This document shows, one piece after another, positions 14,330-27,420 of a DNA stretch of 64,000 bases. The stretch is from assembly GCF_023101765.2 (NCBI RefSeq), contig NC_064217.1, positions 3,472,001 to 3,536,000 of the forward strand, read 5' to 3'. Within the stretch, counting starts at the first letter, position 1; each line of letters starts with the position of its first letter. This DNA comes from Spodoptera frugiperda (taxonomy: Eukaryota; Arthropoda; Insecta; Lepidoptera; Noctuidae). The notes beneath the pieces are model-generated. The model was not told the origin of the DNA. It made no database searches and saw only the letters and a list, made by a program, of their open reading frames with translations. A program made the position numbers and the translations under genes.

Positions 14330-14495
14330 AACACCAACAGCGTCTCGCGCGCCGAAAAGTGCGCATGATTCCCGACTGAGGGCGTGATGGGTGCAAAACT
14401 TGAGACCCCGCGTCGTGTGTCGCGGAATACTGCACAATATAAATATGAGCCTCTCGCATGACTCCAAACTAGTCGAGTTCCTCGTCAAACAATTA
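14330..14495. repeat. Probable interspersed repeat relic
   Basis: A GC-richer block ending CATGACTCCAAACTAGTCGAG. A similar phrase (TGTGACTCGAAACTGGTAGA) occurs at 28509-28528, which points to a shared dispersed repeat rather than a gene. Confidence 0.35.
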
Positions 14496-15002
14496 CGTGT
14501 ATAAATAACATAATAATTGATTAAGGAAGACGTTCTTAATTAATGAAGATTTTTTTTAGTTACGTTTTATGTCCATGAGAATAAAAAGAAATCTCACCAA
14601 ACAAAGATTTTCATTTGTTGGCCTTTCTTTACAATTTTCACAACATAACACGTCGAAGTTAAAAGTGTCATACAATATACTTGTATAAATTACACATTGA
14701 AATTAAATAGTAAACTTGAATTAACTTAAAATTAACTACAGTGGTTACCAATATCTGTGCCAGTTACATTTGGGCAGCTTCCCAAACGCAGACTTTAATA
14801 ACTATCGAAATCTATTTTATCGCTTGGCATTTGTGTAAACTATTCTGGTAATTACACACTTAATTTTAACTACATAACGTATATTATAAACATTGATATA
14901 AAATTAAATACATTTTATGCACTTTACATTTTGAGTAATGTAGATTAAGCTAATTAGTGTCTTATTAACGTAATCATTAGGTTTAAAGCTCATAATACTT
15001 TT

Positions 15003-15061
15003 CTACGGCTACGGCTACGCCTCCTTGCGCCTACGCCGTAGCTGCTACGGCTGCGTAGCAA
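15003..15061. repeat. CTACGGCTACGC-rich palindromic core
   Basis: TACGGCTACGGCTACGCC faces GGCGTAGCC-like inverted words (CGCCGTAGCTGCTACGGCTG). It is a small GC-rich island typical of a MITE core; no boundaries are seen. Confidence 0.4.
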
Positions 15062-16369
15062 CAAAACATCAATTCAGTATACAGAGTAAAGAAAATAAAA
15101 CTTAATTCAACTACATTACCAAAATAACCAAGCCATGCATATAAACGAAAATATAACAATTTTCATCTTTGTAAACAAAAATAAATCACAGAACAACAGC
15201 ATTCGAATTTCGAACTGACGCCATGATGTTCACAGAATAATAATACTGGAAGTGTCACTTGCACTGCGAATCGTGTTTAGTGCGTACAATAGTGGAGACG
15301 AGAGAGGAATTAAAGTGCGTTCGATATTAATTTAAACTTTTGCATGTTCTGTTCTAGATGTCCTAAACTACACTTCTGTGTTCGCATGTTATCGGCAACG
15401 CTTCGGTGTGCTTCGGTATGCTTCGGTATGTTTACAACGCTCCCACACATACGTGGATGAATTTCATGTTCCAACACAGGTTTACATTGTACAATGAAGA
15501 TTTATTTGTATTGCTGTGTTCAAGTATAACTTTGAGAATGAATCGGGAATGCGAATATACATGAGTAGTAGTTCAAGTATTTGTCGAGTATTTAAATTAC
15601 ATAAAGATTGCTTTATGTGATTATAATTTTATTTATAAACTTTTTTACAGTTAATTCTTTGTTAACTAGTGCTTTGTAGTAGTGCCTACTCAGTTATACA
15701 AAGCATGTTGCATTTCTTAGCACAATATGTAGTTGAGACTAAATAACGCTTGCAATCAAAAACAAAATACCAAACTGATCATTGCAACTAGACAGATTGA
15801 CAAATAATTACGTGAAATCGTATTTTAAACCAAAAATGGAAGCAGAACAAAAACGTTTCATGTTTAACAAGTTTTCACCACAACACAATGAAATAACGGA
15901 CTAACAGATTGATCACATCACCATCCACGTTCGTTTTGTATACAAATGAAGTCGTGCGGAACTGTATTACACTTATTCAGAATTGCAACAGTTGAAAATG
16001 ACATGCATTGACAAAAAACTGTAATGCTCGCTATCTCCGGACCGAATGCGGTGCAGAAACAAAAATAATATTTTCACACGGCAGATTAAAAACATGCATT
16101 TTTAACGAACCTTTGTCGTCAGCGGCCGAATATTATTTTAATCGAAAACAGAAGTTTTAATTAACGTGAACACACTTTATATAACATAATCCTCTTTAAA
16201 ATATAAAGTATATGATGCACGTAACTTTAAAGGGTCTACCTTTATTAGTAGAATTTTTTTGGTCATAATTTTATTTTGCATAACAACGCATGGCAGAAAC
16301 TTCATTTCGCAGAAAATCATTTGGTATACCATCATTTGTAATACATTAAAAACGCATAATTTTGTAAGT

Positions 16370-16565
16370 CAGAATCATCTTTAGGCATAAATTGATACGC
16401 ATAATAATTGAAAGGTAGAACCATCATATTGCAGAATGTTCACTGTCAGAATCGTCTTTTGGCATAAATTTCATAACCATAATAATTAAAAAGTAGAACC
16501 ATCATATCTCAGAATGTTCACAGTTAGAATCGTCTTTTGGCATACTTTTAATATCCATAATAATT
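16370..16565. repeat. Tandem repeat, about 78-bp unit, 2.5 copies
   Basis: Units start near 16370, 16447 and 16525. Each reads AGAATC(A/G)TCTTT(A/T)GGCATA, then CATAATAATT, then GTAGAACCATCATAT and AGAATGTTCAC. They lie inside the left arm of the TIR element. Confidence 0.8.
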
Positions 16566-16580
16566 GAAAGACTCATCTAT

Positions 16581-16786
16581 CACGCAAGCATGCAGCAAAC
16601 AAGCAAGCATGCAGCATGCAAGCAAGCAAACAAGCATGCATGCAGCATGCAAGCAAGCATGCAAACAAGCAAGCAAGCAAGCAGCATGCAAGCGTGCAGC
16701 AAGCAAGCAAGCATGCAGCATGCAAGCAAGCATGCAAGCAAGCAGCATGCAAGCAAGCATGCAGCATGCAACCAAGCAAGCATCAG
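16581..16786. repeat. AAGC/ATGC compound microsatellite
   Basis: About 200 bases of CAAG, CATG and CAGC words arranged as AAGCAAGCATGCAGCATGC-like units. It is open in several frames on both strands and gives spurious Cys/Ala/Leu/Met or Lys/Gln/Ser-rich ORFs. It is not coding. Confidence 0.9.
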
Positions 16787-16789
16787 GCA

Positions 16790-16987
16790 TGGTTTCTGTC
16801 ACGGCTCCGGCGCTGCGGGGCTCCGGCGGCCCCACGCGCGCTAATCGTCGCAGACGGCTTTCGCTCACCACCGCAACTTCGGCTTGTTGGCCGGCTTCGC
16901 CGGCCAGCCTCAGCTGCGGCGGCTCGCTCATAGCCGCCTGCTCCTCAGCCCGCGGGCCGCCTCGCCCCTCCGCGCCTACGCGATTTT
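16790..16987. other. GC-rich core of the TIR element
   Basis: A sharply GC-rich block with short palindromes such as GGCCGGCTTCGCCGGCC, sitting between the microsatellite and the right-hand motif array. It looks like the internal segment of the transposable element rather than a CpG-island promoter, because no gene starts beside it. Confidence 0.5.
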
Positions 16988-17669
16988 AAATTGCACTCTA
17001 GGGGTAGGACAAACAAGACTACGTGCAGCGATTCGGTCCTGTCACTTCACTAACTTTTATTCTACCATCTTCTTAATATGCCAAGTGAAATTATGCCAAA
17101 CAATCGTCGCTCTAAATAAACGTTATGTGAAACAAAATTATGCAAAATTAAGCTTTGCCAAACGTAATTATGCGAAATAAAATTCTACCATCTTAAAAGT
17201 ATGCCTTTGTAAATTCGGACATATAAACATTCGACAAAACAATAATTATATTAAATGATTTTTATGCCATATGTATATTCGTTTAAAGAAGATTCTGCCA
17301 AGTGTGTTATGCCAAACAAATTTCGGAGCATTAAAATTCTGCCAGATAGAGGGAACCCAACTTTAAATAGCATATATATCCGAGTGCAGGACGGTTTCAT
17401 TCTATTTTATACAATAAAAATAAAGAAAGGTATATTAAAAATGATGTATCAATAAAAAATATCTGTAAATATTTAAATTAACAATTGTACATATTAAAAG
17501 ATATTTTCCATAAGTTAAATCAGAATTGCATTGCAATCGAAATACGGACGAAAAATCGGTACAAAAGTTACAATTATACAAGTGAGATCTTAAAAGCTTT
17601 AAATATTAATTCGGCTGCACGCGTCGCGTTGCGTCTGTCGCATTGGCCATGCATGCGACATTTACAATG

Positions 17670-17835
17670 TCGTTGACTTTCGTACGAGTTTTTTTTATGG
17701 TAACTCGATCGACACATTACCTCGCTAGCCCTGTGATTGGTTGGTTAGCCTGGAGCAGGCCAATCAGAGCGCCGAACGTCATAAACGTGTCGATCGCGTT
17801 AACGTAAAACCAAATTACACGAGGCACTCCGTTGC
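17670..17835. mobile_element. Diverged relative of the 27268 MITE
   Basis: Shares CGTACGAGTT, TGATTGGTTGGTT and CCAATCAGAGCGCCGA-type words with the 27268 element in the same order. The terminal repeats are no longer matched. Confidence 0.45.
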
Positions 17836-20285
17836 GACATAGATACGTAACGAATGTTGTGAAGTTCTCACTTGGAACAAACAATTTGTACATAAATCCA
17901 ATTTCCTTAAAAGAACGGATTAAATCGAAGACTTCCCTTTAAAATCCGTGGCTTCTCCCGTTGAATATTCAAATGACTTGTGTTATTAAATTTCTAAGGA
18001 TCGCCTTTTAATTTGTTTCGCTTGTATTTTCAGTTATTCTTAACAATATAATATAAACAATATTATACAGTAGGGATTGGTAAATTGGAAACACAAATCA
18101 AATCGCCCTTGTTATCATATACCAACCTTTTTGTTTCGTCTATTTGTTGGTTCATTTTAACAATTGAATAAATAGAAAAAGCTCGTTCAATATTGGACAA
18201 GCTTCGACAGTGTTTTTAGTAATTTGATTTTGATTTTCTGTGTGGAAATAAAAGTGAATTGTAATTACTTTCATTTATATTTTACATTTTATTTAAGAAA
18301 ATATATTTAACGAATTATTTCAGTGATGTAAATTTATACAAAATAGAACTTAATGTTATATAATAAAATCGTAGCTATCTTCTAGAAATTCACAGCAATA
18401 GAAAATTAGCAATAGTCGCACTATTTTTAACCACGTTTCCATCTTATATTGGTAGAAAATGTCGGTATTACCCAGTACTATTAACACATAATGACAATCG
18501 TTAGCAAAGATAATAAGATTTTACTATCTCTAACTCCCCACACAATATATTAATTTCATTTTTATTTTCTTTTATATTAAAGTAAGAGATACTCAGAAAC
18601 TGAATCTGAGATTACTCAGAAACTAAATAACTGTAATATTGATGTTTTAAAACACACATTTCTTTCAAAATTGAAATGAAAGAAAATTAAAACGTATTGC
18701 CTCTTTGGTTAACCATAAATATATTACGGAGTTCATTACTTCTGCCTAACCCTTAAAGTATAGACATCCCTTAAAGACAAACAACCACCATACATTTTCC
18801 AACCTTAGTGAAATACACAACAACACAAATAGTATAGAATACATGTCTCTTAGAATACCAGCCAAGCCTCAAGATCGGAACATTTTAATAAGTTTAAATA
18901 AAACCTTTAAAGAGATTGTGGTGGCACCGTTTACGAACACACTTTAGCAACCCCTTTCACTCAATTAAGTTTAACTTACTCAAAGTATTAAGTTGTTTAG
19001 ACGTCACCCAGTGAAGGCTGCTTATGTTGCTATTTGTTCTCGAATCACCGGAGCTTACGTCGTACTGCGGTGCTTACTGTAATTTGAATTGATGCGGTTT
19101 GTAACCCCAGAGATCTGTTTAACAATATAACGTAATATCGCTGGAGTTGGTATTGAAAAGTCAGGCAGAGGCGTGTTATTGCGTACTTAATACATCCTAC
19201 GTACTTTTTAGTACTATTATTTAAAGTGCCGATTTCTGTTTAATATATTTCAAATTAATAAACACGCTCTATAACACTAAACCACCGGCATAGTTCTATT
19301 GTTACAATTACTATTGAATAATCCGTAGATAAGTAACAATAGCGGTTGCCCACAAATCCATCAATTTCATAACAAGCGAAATACTGTGACGACTGCCAAA
19401 ACAAGGTGTATTGTATCGGACAATGTTTGCTAATTAATTACATAGAACTCATAATATGACTAGCGAAAATGGGTGCTACGGTTAATATGTGCGCCTTTAT
19501 CTACCGGAACGAAGGGTGTGATGTTACGTAACACCCTCAGACCACTTTTAATCTATTAAGTTTGCATCGCTATAGCTAATCTTGGGGCGCAACCAACCCA
19601 CGTGTGCGGGAAATATTAATAAAACTCAAAATGGACACATAAACGAGAGCTATGGCGGAATAACAACAACTATGGCGGAGCGGGGTTAGTTGATGTGCGG
19701 CATACATGTTTTGTACCGCTGCTGCATATTTATGTCTTAATCAACGCTGGCAGCTGTTGCCTCTATGGCACATTACTTCTCTATGTTTACATGTCTTCAC
19801 CGTTCGTCTTGGAACAAAGCCTAGGAGCTAAATATTTTGGCAGCTGAGTTATGCATTGTTGTATTTAGCTCTTAAGCTGGGCTCAAATTTGTACCATTTT
19901 CATGAATAATATGAGTACGTATTTACAGTTTGGGCCGCTAAATGATACGTTGCTGAGGACTATTCATCAAACCGCAATGAATTACGATATTTGTGTGTGT
20001 TTCGGTAAACAGAACATTTGTTCATTAGTTATTGTGGCGGTTATAGTTATTAGTACTTATTTATTTTTCTTGCAATTTTTATTAAATCAAAGTAATTTAC
20101 ACAAAACTATTCAAAAGGTGTATTTACTGTTCGTCGTTTTTATTATGTGCCCGAGTCTCTGGAGAACTGACTACCACTTTTACATACTGGAATAACATTC
20201 ACCCGCCAGCTGGCGAGTATAATATTTTACATATTCTATTTTATAAGTAATAGAGCAATTTTTTACTAAACTTATCTATCTACTA

Positions 20286-20480
20286 ACTTCTACCAGCGGC
20301 GTTGCCTGTAGTTCAGATAAAAAGTAGCCTATGTTATTTCAGAATATACCAAGTCGCGTGCAGAAGTAAAATATAAATAGGTAACTGAATGAAGTATACT
20401 TATTCATTTATTTTTCCAATATTCGTAAAATCAGCCAAGTTATGTGATAGTGGTAAGCATACAGTCAAGAAAATAAAGAT
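20286..20480 (+). mobile_element. Degraded copy of the 41652 repeat family
   Basis: CTACCAGCGGCGTTGCCTG, then ATAAAAAGTAGCCTATGTTA and ATATACCAAGTCGCGTGCAG are the expected words of the family's 5' part. The 3' part is unrecognisable. Confidence 0.45.
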
Positions 20481-20570
20481 TGATTTAGGTAGATATGGAG
20501 ACAGTACTTAACTTTACTAACTTTAGAATCTGTGTATATAACACATTTTTTCCTTATTCCCATCACCATT

Positions 20571-20780
20571 GAGGTAGACAAACTGACGGACCGTCTGATG
20601 GAAAGCAGTTACCGTAGTCTACAAACATCTGCAACATCAGAAATGTCGCTCGCCCGATGTAACCTTAACCTTTTTGGAGAAGGACAGAGGTGACAATTGA
20701 TGGAACCTTTTCGACCTTTCCTCAACTACAGTTACTCTGAGATTTACCCTTGAATGCTCCATTACCATTTACCTACACAA
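20571..20780 (-). mobile_element. Diverged relic of the 24152 repeat family
   Basis: CCGTCTGATGGAAAGCAGTT followed by ACCGTAGTCTACAAACATCT and CAACATCAGAAATGTCG parallel the order of words in the 24152 copy, with many substitutions. Confidence 0.5.
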
Positions 20781-21069
20781 CCCACTTAGAACGATACTGT
20801 ATCCTTGGACTATACCGCTGTCTTTTTAAATGTTCAGTTCCTTAGGGACTATTTTTGTTATTCCATGGTTATCAGCTTAACCTTGATACTTTCTGTTGAT
20901 GGAAAGTGTATACGTTCGTACGAAATCATACGAAAGGATCAACCTGTAAAGGCAGACTGAAAAACTTGATGTGAATTGGCTTAATACGTTTTTTTGAGAT
21001 GTTTTTCTGCGAACGCACGTGTAACCATTACATCAGTTCTTTGAAATACTTAAAACCATTTTCGTATAA

Positions 21070-21235
21070 CCTTTTTTTTAAGGTGGGAAGATCATCCAGT
21101 GACTTCGCCCACCTTGGGCGAGGCGAGTGGGAGTGTCAGACTCATACTAACTAAAAACCACCCAGTTTCTTTTCCTGATTTTTGAGTCGGAGCCTCGATG
21201 AACCCGGTAGGTAATCCGCAGCTCCGGATATTCAT
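21070..21235 (-). mobile_element. Noctuid-type repeat, copy 1
   Basis: A T-run followed by AAGGTGGGAAGATCATCCAG, CACCTTGGGCGAGGCGAG, GGGAGTGTCAGACTCATAC, AACTAAAAACCACCCAG and GTAATCCGCAGCTCCGGAT. It is the same family as 30797-30978. Confidence 0.75.
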
Positions 21236-24151
21236 ATAAGTTAGTATTAAATAAAAGTAAACTTTACTACATATATATGTAACATGTTCATATAATAACC
21301 CACCTACACAACCACAACCGATAATAATATAATCAGCATTAAAAATGGCTGACTTGTTACATAATTACATAAGCTTCAGTACATAATATAGGAAGCAAGT
21401 TATACATCTTGACTGTAAGATAAACAGTCGATGATGCCAGTTTACACAAGCGGATCTTGTTTAAACAAGTATAAGTATGAATAATCATGACCTAATAACA
21501 GCTTGGTAGTCGGTTTCTGACTATTGATTTGTCTATTAAGCTTCGGGAGTTGTGTATGTACATATTACGCGTTAGTGGGTGTTAATTGTGGGTGGAACCG
21601 CCACGTGAAAGTAGTAGCTTTTACCCGCGGTTTTACCTGCGTGAATTGTTTATAAAGGTAGTCTTATGTCCTTATCCGAACTTCTAAATGTAGACATGAA
21701 TAAAAAAAAATCTGGAATGTTTTTTACCTACATATCATATCTACTTCTGCAAAAGTATATACATCACTACAGCAATAAAATTACTAATGCATATCACGTT
21801 ATACATAACCCCATAACTGTCAACGTTACAAGGCAAAAATCCATACCATAAAAAGTTCAATTTCAAATACTCGTAAGTACGACATAGAAACACCTGGGCA
21901 CCATAAAACTCGAGTAACATAAAAAGCCCGGTAGTCAAAGAGGAATTAAAAAAACGAACACCTTAATTACTCGACGTCATGATTGCTTGGTAAGCAGCTG
22001 TAAATTTACTTAATTTCAATTTTCCCGCGGCCTATTTGACTAAGTGTCCATTTCCACCGAAATTCCTCACCCCTGTTATATTGACTTTACAAGCAACCGT
22101 TGCTCGAGTCTGAGCGCCTGGTACAAGCTAGGTGAAACCAACGTACTTAGGAATGCAGTTAATTAAGGCAATTTGGGTGAAGCTGGAACGTTTTCGACAA
22201 TGTCTGAGTTCTGTTGTACTGAGTAATGAGTTGCGTTGCGCAGTTTATAGAATTTTGTTTTCATTTGAATGTTTAGTAGGCAATGCAAATTAAACTCTGA
22301 TTCTATGAATATAAGATTCATTTTCATATACCTAATTACTTCGCAATATCTTAGAGTCATCCTTAATCATCTTTATGTTTCTTATAGCATAAACTATTCT
22401 TGAAAACCCAAACACAAAGAAAACACTATCTATAATCTCGTACCAACATAAGAACCTTAAAAACAAGTATAATAGTGCAGTAAATTAATTAATTAATCAA
22501 AGCTTTCCTTTATGTTGGCCAAATGAGATCAGGAAAATGATAATCTACGGCGCTAACAGAAGAAAGAGGGTGACATATTGTTACGGACTCACGAGCGAAG
22601 CTCACGAACTACACAACATTAGGTAATCAGTGGCCGCCTGCCTTTAATTAAATGAACATGGCACTGGGACTAGTACTGTTTCTGCTCTTTATTTAACGAC
22701 TATGTGTAGAAGAAAAATTATGGCTCTTTTTACATGTATATGTAAGCTAAGTACATACCTACGTATAACTTAGTTTTTTATATTAGGTATATTTTATTAT
22801 AGTTTTATATATTTACTTACATTTGTCTGCTTTATTTATTTTCACAATTCTTTCACTTGATCATACCTGTTTATTAGTGTTTATACTCTTTACTATTAAA
22901 TGGATTATTATCCCTTTTTTATATATTTTTTTCTTATAAGATGTCAAATAGTTTTGTTTTGTGGTCTATGTTATGACATTGACTTTATGTATTTATCGAC
23001 GAATAATATTTTTACCAACACAAAATATTAATTTAATTTTAACCATTTGGTTTACCACTAACAAAACTGGTGACTCCAAATATAAATGTCTTGTGATTAC
23101 TTATTAAGTATAAAAAAATATTTTAGTTATTTATGTCTCGAGTTAGTTTAAAATAAGAACAACAAAAAATATATATTTATCATAAAGAACTAAAAGTTTC
23201 GTTTGTCATTGAAAAGCTTATTTATTGCTTAAGTTTGATCTTAGAAAAAAAGTGTTTTAAAAAAACGTCTAAGATAAAATATAGCGCGTAACTTTCCAAA
23301 TAAATAGTTTAACGTTTAAAATAAAGAGGAAACTTCCCGTAGATTTTCAAACTAACTCTTTATTGAAGGAAGTCTAAAATCTAAAAGTGCTTCACGGATC
23401 TATCTGCTAAGTTTACTGCAAAATAACTAGACGAGCTTTATTCCATTTTCCTTAAATTATACGTGGCGTGATTTAAAACGGTACACCACCAGATTTCTAT
23501 TCAATATCAAGTTTTATAGAACGCTAGTTGAACGCTATTTTTCTTTCTCTTTGATTTATGTTCTGTTCTAAAGAAAAATGTTAAGTTAATGATCCACATT
23601 GTCCTGAAGATATAAATAAAGGCATATAAGTTGCATATGATTATTATAAATTAATTCATCAAAAACCCAATAATAATAAAATACCGAACAATCAATACGA
23701 TTTGGTTAAAAACAAAAGTAAAGTCAAATCATTTATTCCAATTAAACCATATACTTAAGTACATTTGAAACGTCAATAAAAAAAGAAATAAACAATAGTT
23801 TGTCAGTATGTCCGTCAGTGAAGCTAAGTACATATTATGGGACCCAAAACCACATCAATGAATTATCCCACAGCCGAGGAACCTATACTATAATTTGTAA
23901 GTACACTAACCCGCTCCGGTCGTGACAAGCGTAGGCTAATTGCCATTTACCAAACATAATATCTGTGGGTGATGTGCTGTGAAACCCCAAACCGATGTAC
24001 ACTGACAATATTCTAGTGAGAAAACCCAATAACGATGTCTTATCTAAGTATGAATATTTTTAAAATTCAACGTCACGTTGTTCCGAAGTAAATCATATTT
24101 GAATTTTCACGTATCGATCAAATATTAATATGGGTAGTTTTTAACTATTAC

Positions 24152-24465
24152 CTTTTTTTTTTTTTTTTATGGAACAAGCCGGCAATCGAGCAGACGTATT
24201 ACCTGATGGTAAGCAATCGCCGCCGCCCATGGACACTTGAAACACCAAAGGCGTTACAAGTGCGGCTTTTTGGGAGTTAGGAATTTATGTTCGGGAATCG
24301 GGGATGGGGAAGATTGGGAAGGGGGGAATTGGGCCTCCGGTAACCTCACTCACACAACGAAACACAACGCAAGCGTTGTTTCACGTCGGTTTTCTGTGAG
24401 GCCGTGGTATCACTCCGGTCGAGCCGGCCCATTCGTGCCGAAGCATGGCTCTCCCACACTCATAA
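24152..24465 (-). mobile_element. Interspersed moth repeat with poly-T head
   Basis: Begins with a run of about 18 T, then GGAACAAGCCGGCAATCGAG, ACCTGATGGTAAGCAATCGC and ends GTGCCGAAGCATGGCTCTCC. The T run is the A tail of an element on the minus strand. The family is common in Lepidoptera as I recall, but I cannot name it. Confidence 0.75.
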
Positions 24466-25672
24466 ACCTTTTTCTTACAGAATTAAAAAACAATTTAATA
24501 AGCATAAGTAAACGCGTCACAAGCAAATTTTCAATTAAAAATTATATCGGCTAACATCGCATGCAAGGGAATTTAGAAAAGAACCGCAGCTTGCAACACT
24601 TGTTTTTTAATAAAAAATTCAAGTGAAAATAAGGTCCAAAGTCCTTTGTGACTAAGTAAGCTTTATATTAGCTAGTTCGTTTGATGTTCACTTTCCACGC
24701 GATGCAGAAGTTAGACCGGTGGACACAGCATTTCATTTAGCAAATACCTAGTGACCTAACCTAACAGCTTTGCACACAGACTACTAAAAGCAACAGTCCC
24801 GAAGGTATTGTGCACCGCATGGCCCTTTAAAGGCAGAAATGCTATCGTTTTCAAACGGCAGTCGGTCTCAGTAAAGAATCTGGACGTTTGTTGTCAGACT
24901 CACTGCAGAAATTATTAAGTAACTACCACGTTAAGGGGATTGAAACTGAATCCTTTTCATCTGGTTAAATAGACGGATGCCCGAGTACTGAAACAGTACG
25001 CAATTTTAAATTCTCTCTCTGTGCGTACTCTGTGGGATTAACTGGAAGTTGTATGAGGAATTAAAATGTTCTTTCTATCATTAACTGAAGCAGTTTTCCA
25101 TATTATTTTACAAAAGCAAGTACTTAAAATGACAATGAAATCGTTTTGATCCAATTTGTGCACATTGCACGCCGTTATTATTTAATTAAAAAGTTATACC
25201 AATCTCAAATGTATACCTGCTGAAAACCGTGATATCAAATCATGTCGTGTCATTTCAACCGCTCATGCCAAACACATGGTTATATAGGTAAGTAAAGTTT
25301 TTCACACATCACATACTGGCTTTACAAGACATAAAATAATGAGTACGACTATATTCTGCCAGGTAACGACACGCCGCAGACTTACCACAGATTATATTAT
25401 AGACGCAAAGATGTCACTGCCACGACTGCAGAATAGTGGTGGATTATTTCTACAGCGTACAGCCATGATGGCGCCGTAATTGGCGCGAAAATGACAGCCC
25501 GTTCCCGCCACTCGAGTCAAACGTCAGTGTGCACAATTTGCTAGACGTTTTAAAATCAAAATAATGATAAATATTTACATGTATGTAGGTAAATGTTTCA
25601 CGATTATGTAAACTATATTGAAGTTAAGGAAAAATTCTTTTTGAGGACTTGCGTTTTGTTATTGTTTAATTG

Positions 25673-25857
25673 TCGCACGGTTGGTGCGGTGGCTGGGCAA
25701 CCGGCTGCCGCGCATCGTGTAGCGAGCTCGATTTCCACACGGAGTTTGTGTGTTCCACAAATTATTGTTTCGGGTCTGAGCTTAATGTGTATAAGAACTT
25801 GTATGTTTGGTAACGCACCCAGCACCAGACACAGCAGAAAATCCTAGTGTAGGTAAC
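25673..25857 (+). mobile_element. tRNA-derived SINE copy B
   Basis: Contains GGTGCGGTGGCTGGGCAACC at the head, a degraded box B (GAGCTCGATTTCC), then TCCACAAATTATTGTTTCGG and the family end GAAAATCCTAGTGTAGG. It is more diverged than copies E and F. Confidence 0.78.
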
Positions 25858-26465
25858 ATTTTCCTTTTTCTGACACCTTTTTTTCTTTCAGTTAAGCTAT
25901 AAGCTTCTATAATTTATATCATTTCAATTTTAAACTAATACGTAACTTAATATAACAAACGACTTATTAAGCCCAAAACCTCAATGAAAACTAAATTAAA
26001 ATCCGTCCCGCTTAACACAGGCCGGTAGCCTTTACAAGGCATAGTGATGTCCTCATTGGCCACACAAAAATCTTATCAAGTTTTAAATTAAAAATATAAT
26101 AAATTAGCCCCTGAATAGGGGAGTTTCAAAAAGCTATCAAGAGAACAGTCTCTAGTTAGACAGGATCGTACAGTTTAAGGGGTGCCTGTTTAATTTTCCT
26201 CTTAAAACTTTCACCGTATATCTCGCAAAGTATTTTCCTAAATTTAAGTTTTATTGAATGAATTTATAGAGTTCAACTTTTGCATCGTCATTATTATGAA
26301 GATTATTGATATTACGTAGCTTGAGGTTTATTAGGTATTCCCAAATCAGAATAAAAAATATATATCCTTTAATAACGTATCGAGTAAATATATATTTATT
26401 TTTTTTGTATATTTTTTATCGGTAAGGAGATACACCTTCTTCATTACATAAATATATTCATTCTC

Positions 26466-26616
26466 GACTGCACGATTGACGCGATGGCTGGGCAACTGGC
26501 TACCGTGCAGCGTGTCACGGGTTCAACCCTACAGTATGTGTGATCCACAAATTATTTTACCCAATTGTTTGTGAGCGCATCCACTACACAGGCTAAAATT
26601 CTTGTGTGGAACAACG
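26466..26616 (+). mobile_element. tRNA-derived SINE copy C (diverged)
   Basis: Has the head GCGATGGCTGGGCAACTGGC, box B ACGGGTTCAACCC and GTGTGATCCACAAATTATT. The middle is shortened and substituted. It lies 600 bases from copy B in the same orientation. Confidence 0.7.
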
Positions 26617-27267
26617 ATTTTAAAAAAAGGATAATTTTCGAATGGGCGCTAACCTAGCCCGTCTTTATTTAGTGCCAGCATCTTTTTATCGTGTCAACGG
26701 TTTTATAAAAACAAAACAATGCCTGTATGATCCAAAACAAAACGAGTCAGGAGGACCTTTCTATTTTTTCTGTTCTCAGATTAACACAAAATAATGTTAT
26801 TCCATAATCTTATTTAATAAAATTCAGTCTGAGAACTTTCCATCGGATACCAGTTGCGAAAGGGTGGTTGGTTCACATTTACATAATATTTAATATTCGT
26901 TTCCTTTGTAAATTAAATAAATTGAAACAAAACGTAAATCGAATAATTGGTCTGTGGCTTTCATTAAAAAAAACAAGAATCGTTATCTTTCTATACTTGT
27001 ATTTCATTTTGATGTTTGAAAATTTTATTCTGTTGGATATAAGTACACATTTTTTAATTTTTTCTCGATTACACTGTGTGTATATTATGTAGTATGTCTA
27101 TATCAATTGCGTATTTCTTTCGATCGTATTTAGTGTGTGATAAACAGCTGTAAGTAGTAGTGTTTTTTTTCGCGTATGTTGTTGTTACTTTGACACTAGT
27201 ATTGTTATTTTTACAGTAAGAACGTGACACCTACCCGCCAGATTACTACGAAGATGTCGTGTCCAGT

Positions 27268-27420
27268 ACCCTTAGTACGAGTTAATTTTAAGATTAACGA
27301 AATCGAAACGAGACCGCGTTCGGCGCCTGATTGGTTGGTTCATTCACACCGGTCAATCAGAGTGCCGACCGCGCTCTCGTTTCGTTTTTGTTCAACGTGA
27401 AGCAAACTCGTACTAAGGGT
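27268..27420. mobile_element. Short MITE with perfect 16-bp terminal inverted repeats
   Basis: ACCCTTAGTACGAGTT (27268-27283) is exactly inverted at 27405-27420. Inside, GAAACGAGACCGCG pairs loosely with CGCGCTCTCGTTTC, so almost the whole 153 bases can fold. No clear target duplication is seen. Confidence 0.8.

Larger units (their letters stand above)
1..16222. other. Gene-free AT-rich DNA
   Basis: Apart from the repeats listed above (palindrome, foldback element, SINE copies, MITE, LINE relic), I see no exon with convincing splice sites and protein similarity. The ORFs are short and lack recognisable domains. Words such as CAGGGTGTTGCCAAAAGTTC (9799) and ACACCCTGTATATG (13217) look like further old repeat ends. 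Confidence 0.6.
16232..17358. mobile_element. Non-autonomous TIR element with inverted subterminal motif arrays and 9-bp TSD
   Basis: Perfect direct repeats AACTTTAAA lie at 16223-16231 and 17359-17367. The ends begin GGGT and finish ACCC. About 54 bases at each end align as imperfect inverted repeats; both contain AGAATTTT at a matching offset and then GCATAACA. The left part carries many GGCATAA and GCAGAA words, and the right part carries their complements TTATGCC and TTCTGCC. The centre is a microsatellite and a GC-rich core. There is no transposase ORF. A 9-bp duplication is in the range of Mutator-like (MULE) elements, but the superfamily is inferred. Confidence 0.7.

Noticed and set aside
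16548..16989. Overlapping long ORFs on both strands rich in Cys/Ala/Leu or Lys/Gln/Ser
   Set aside because: They are the translation of the AAGC/ATGC microsatellite in several frames, with no splice or domain support.
25690..25755. tRNA gene-like box A and box B
   Set aside because: They belong to a SINE head; the cloverleaf is not complete and the same body follows in six copies.
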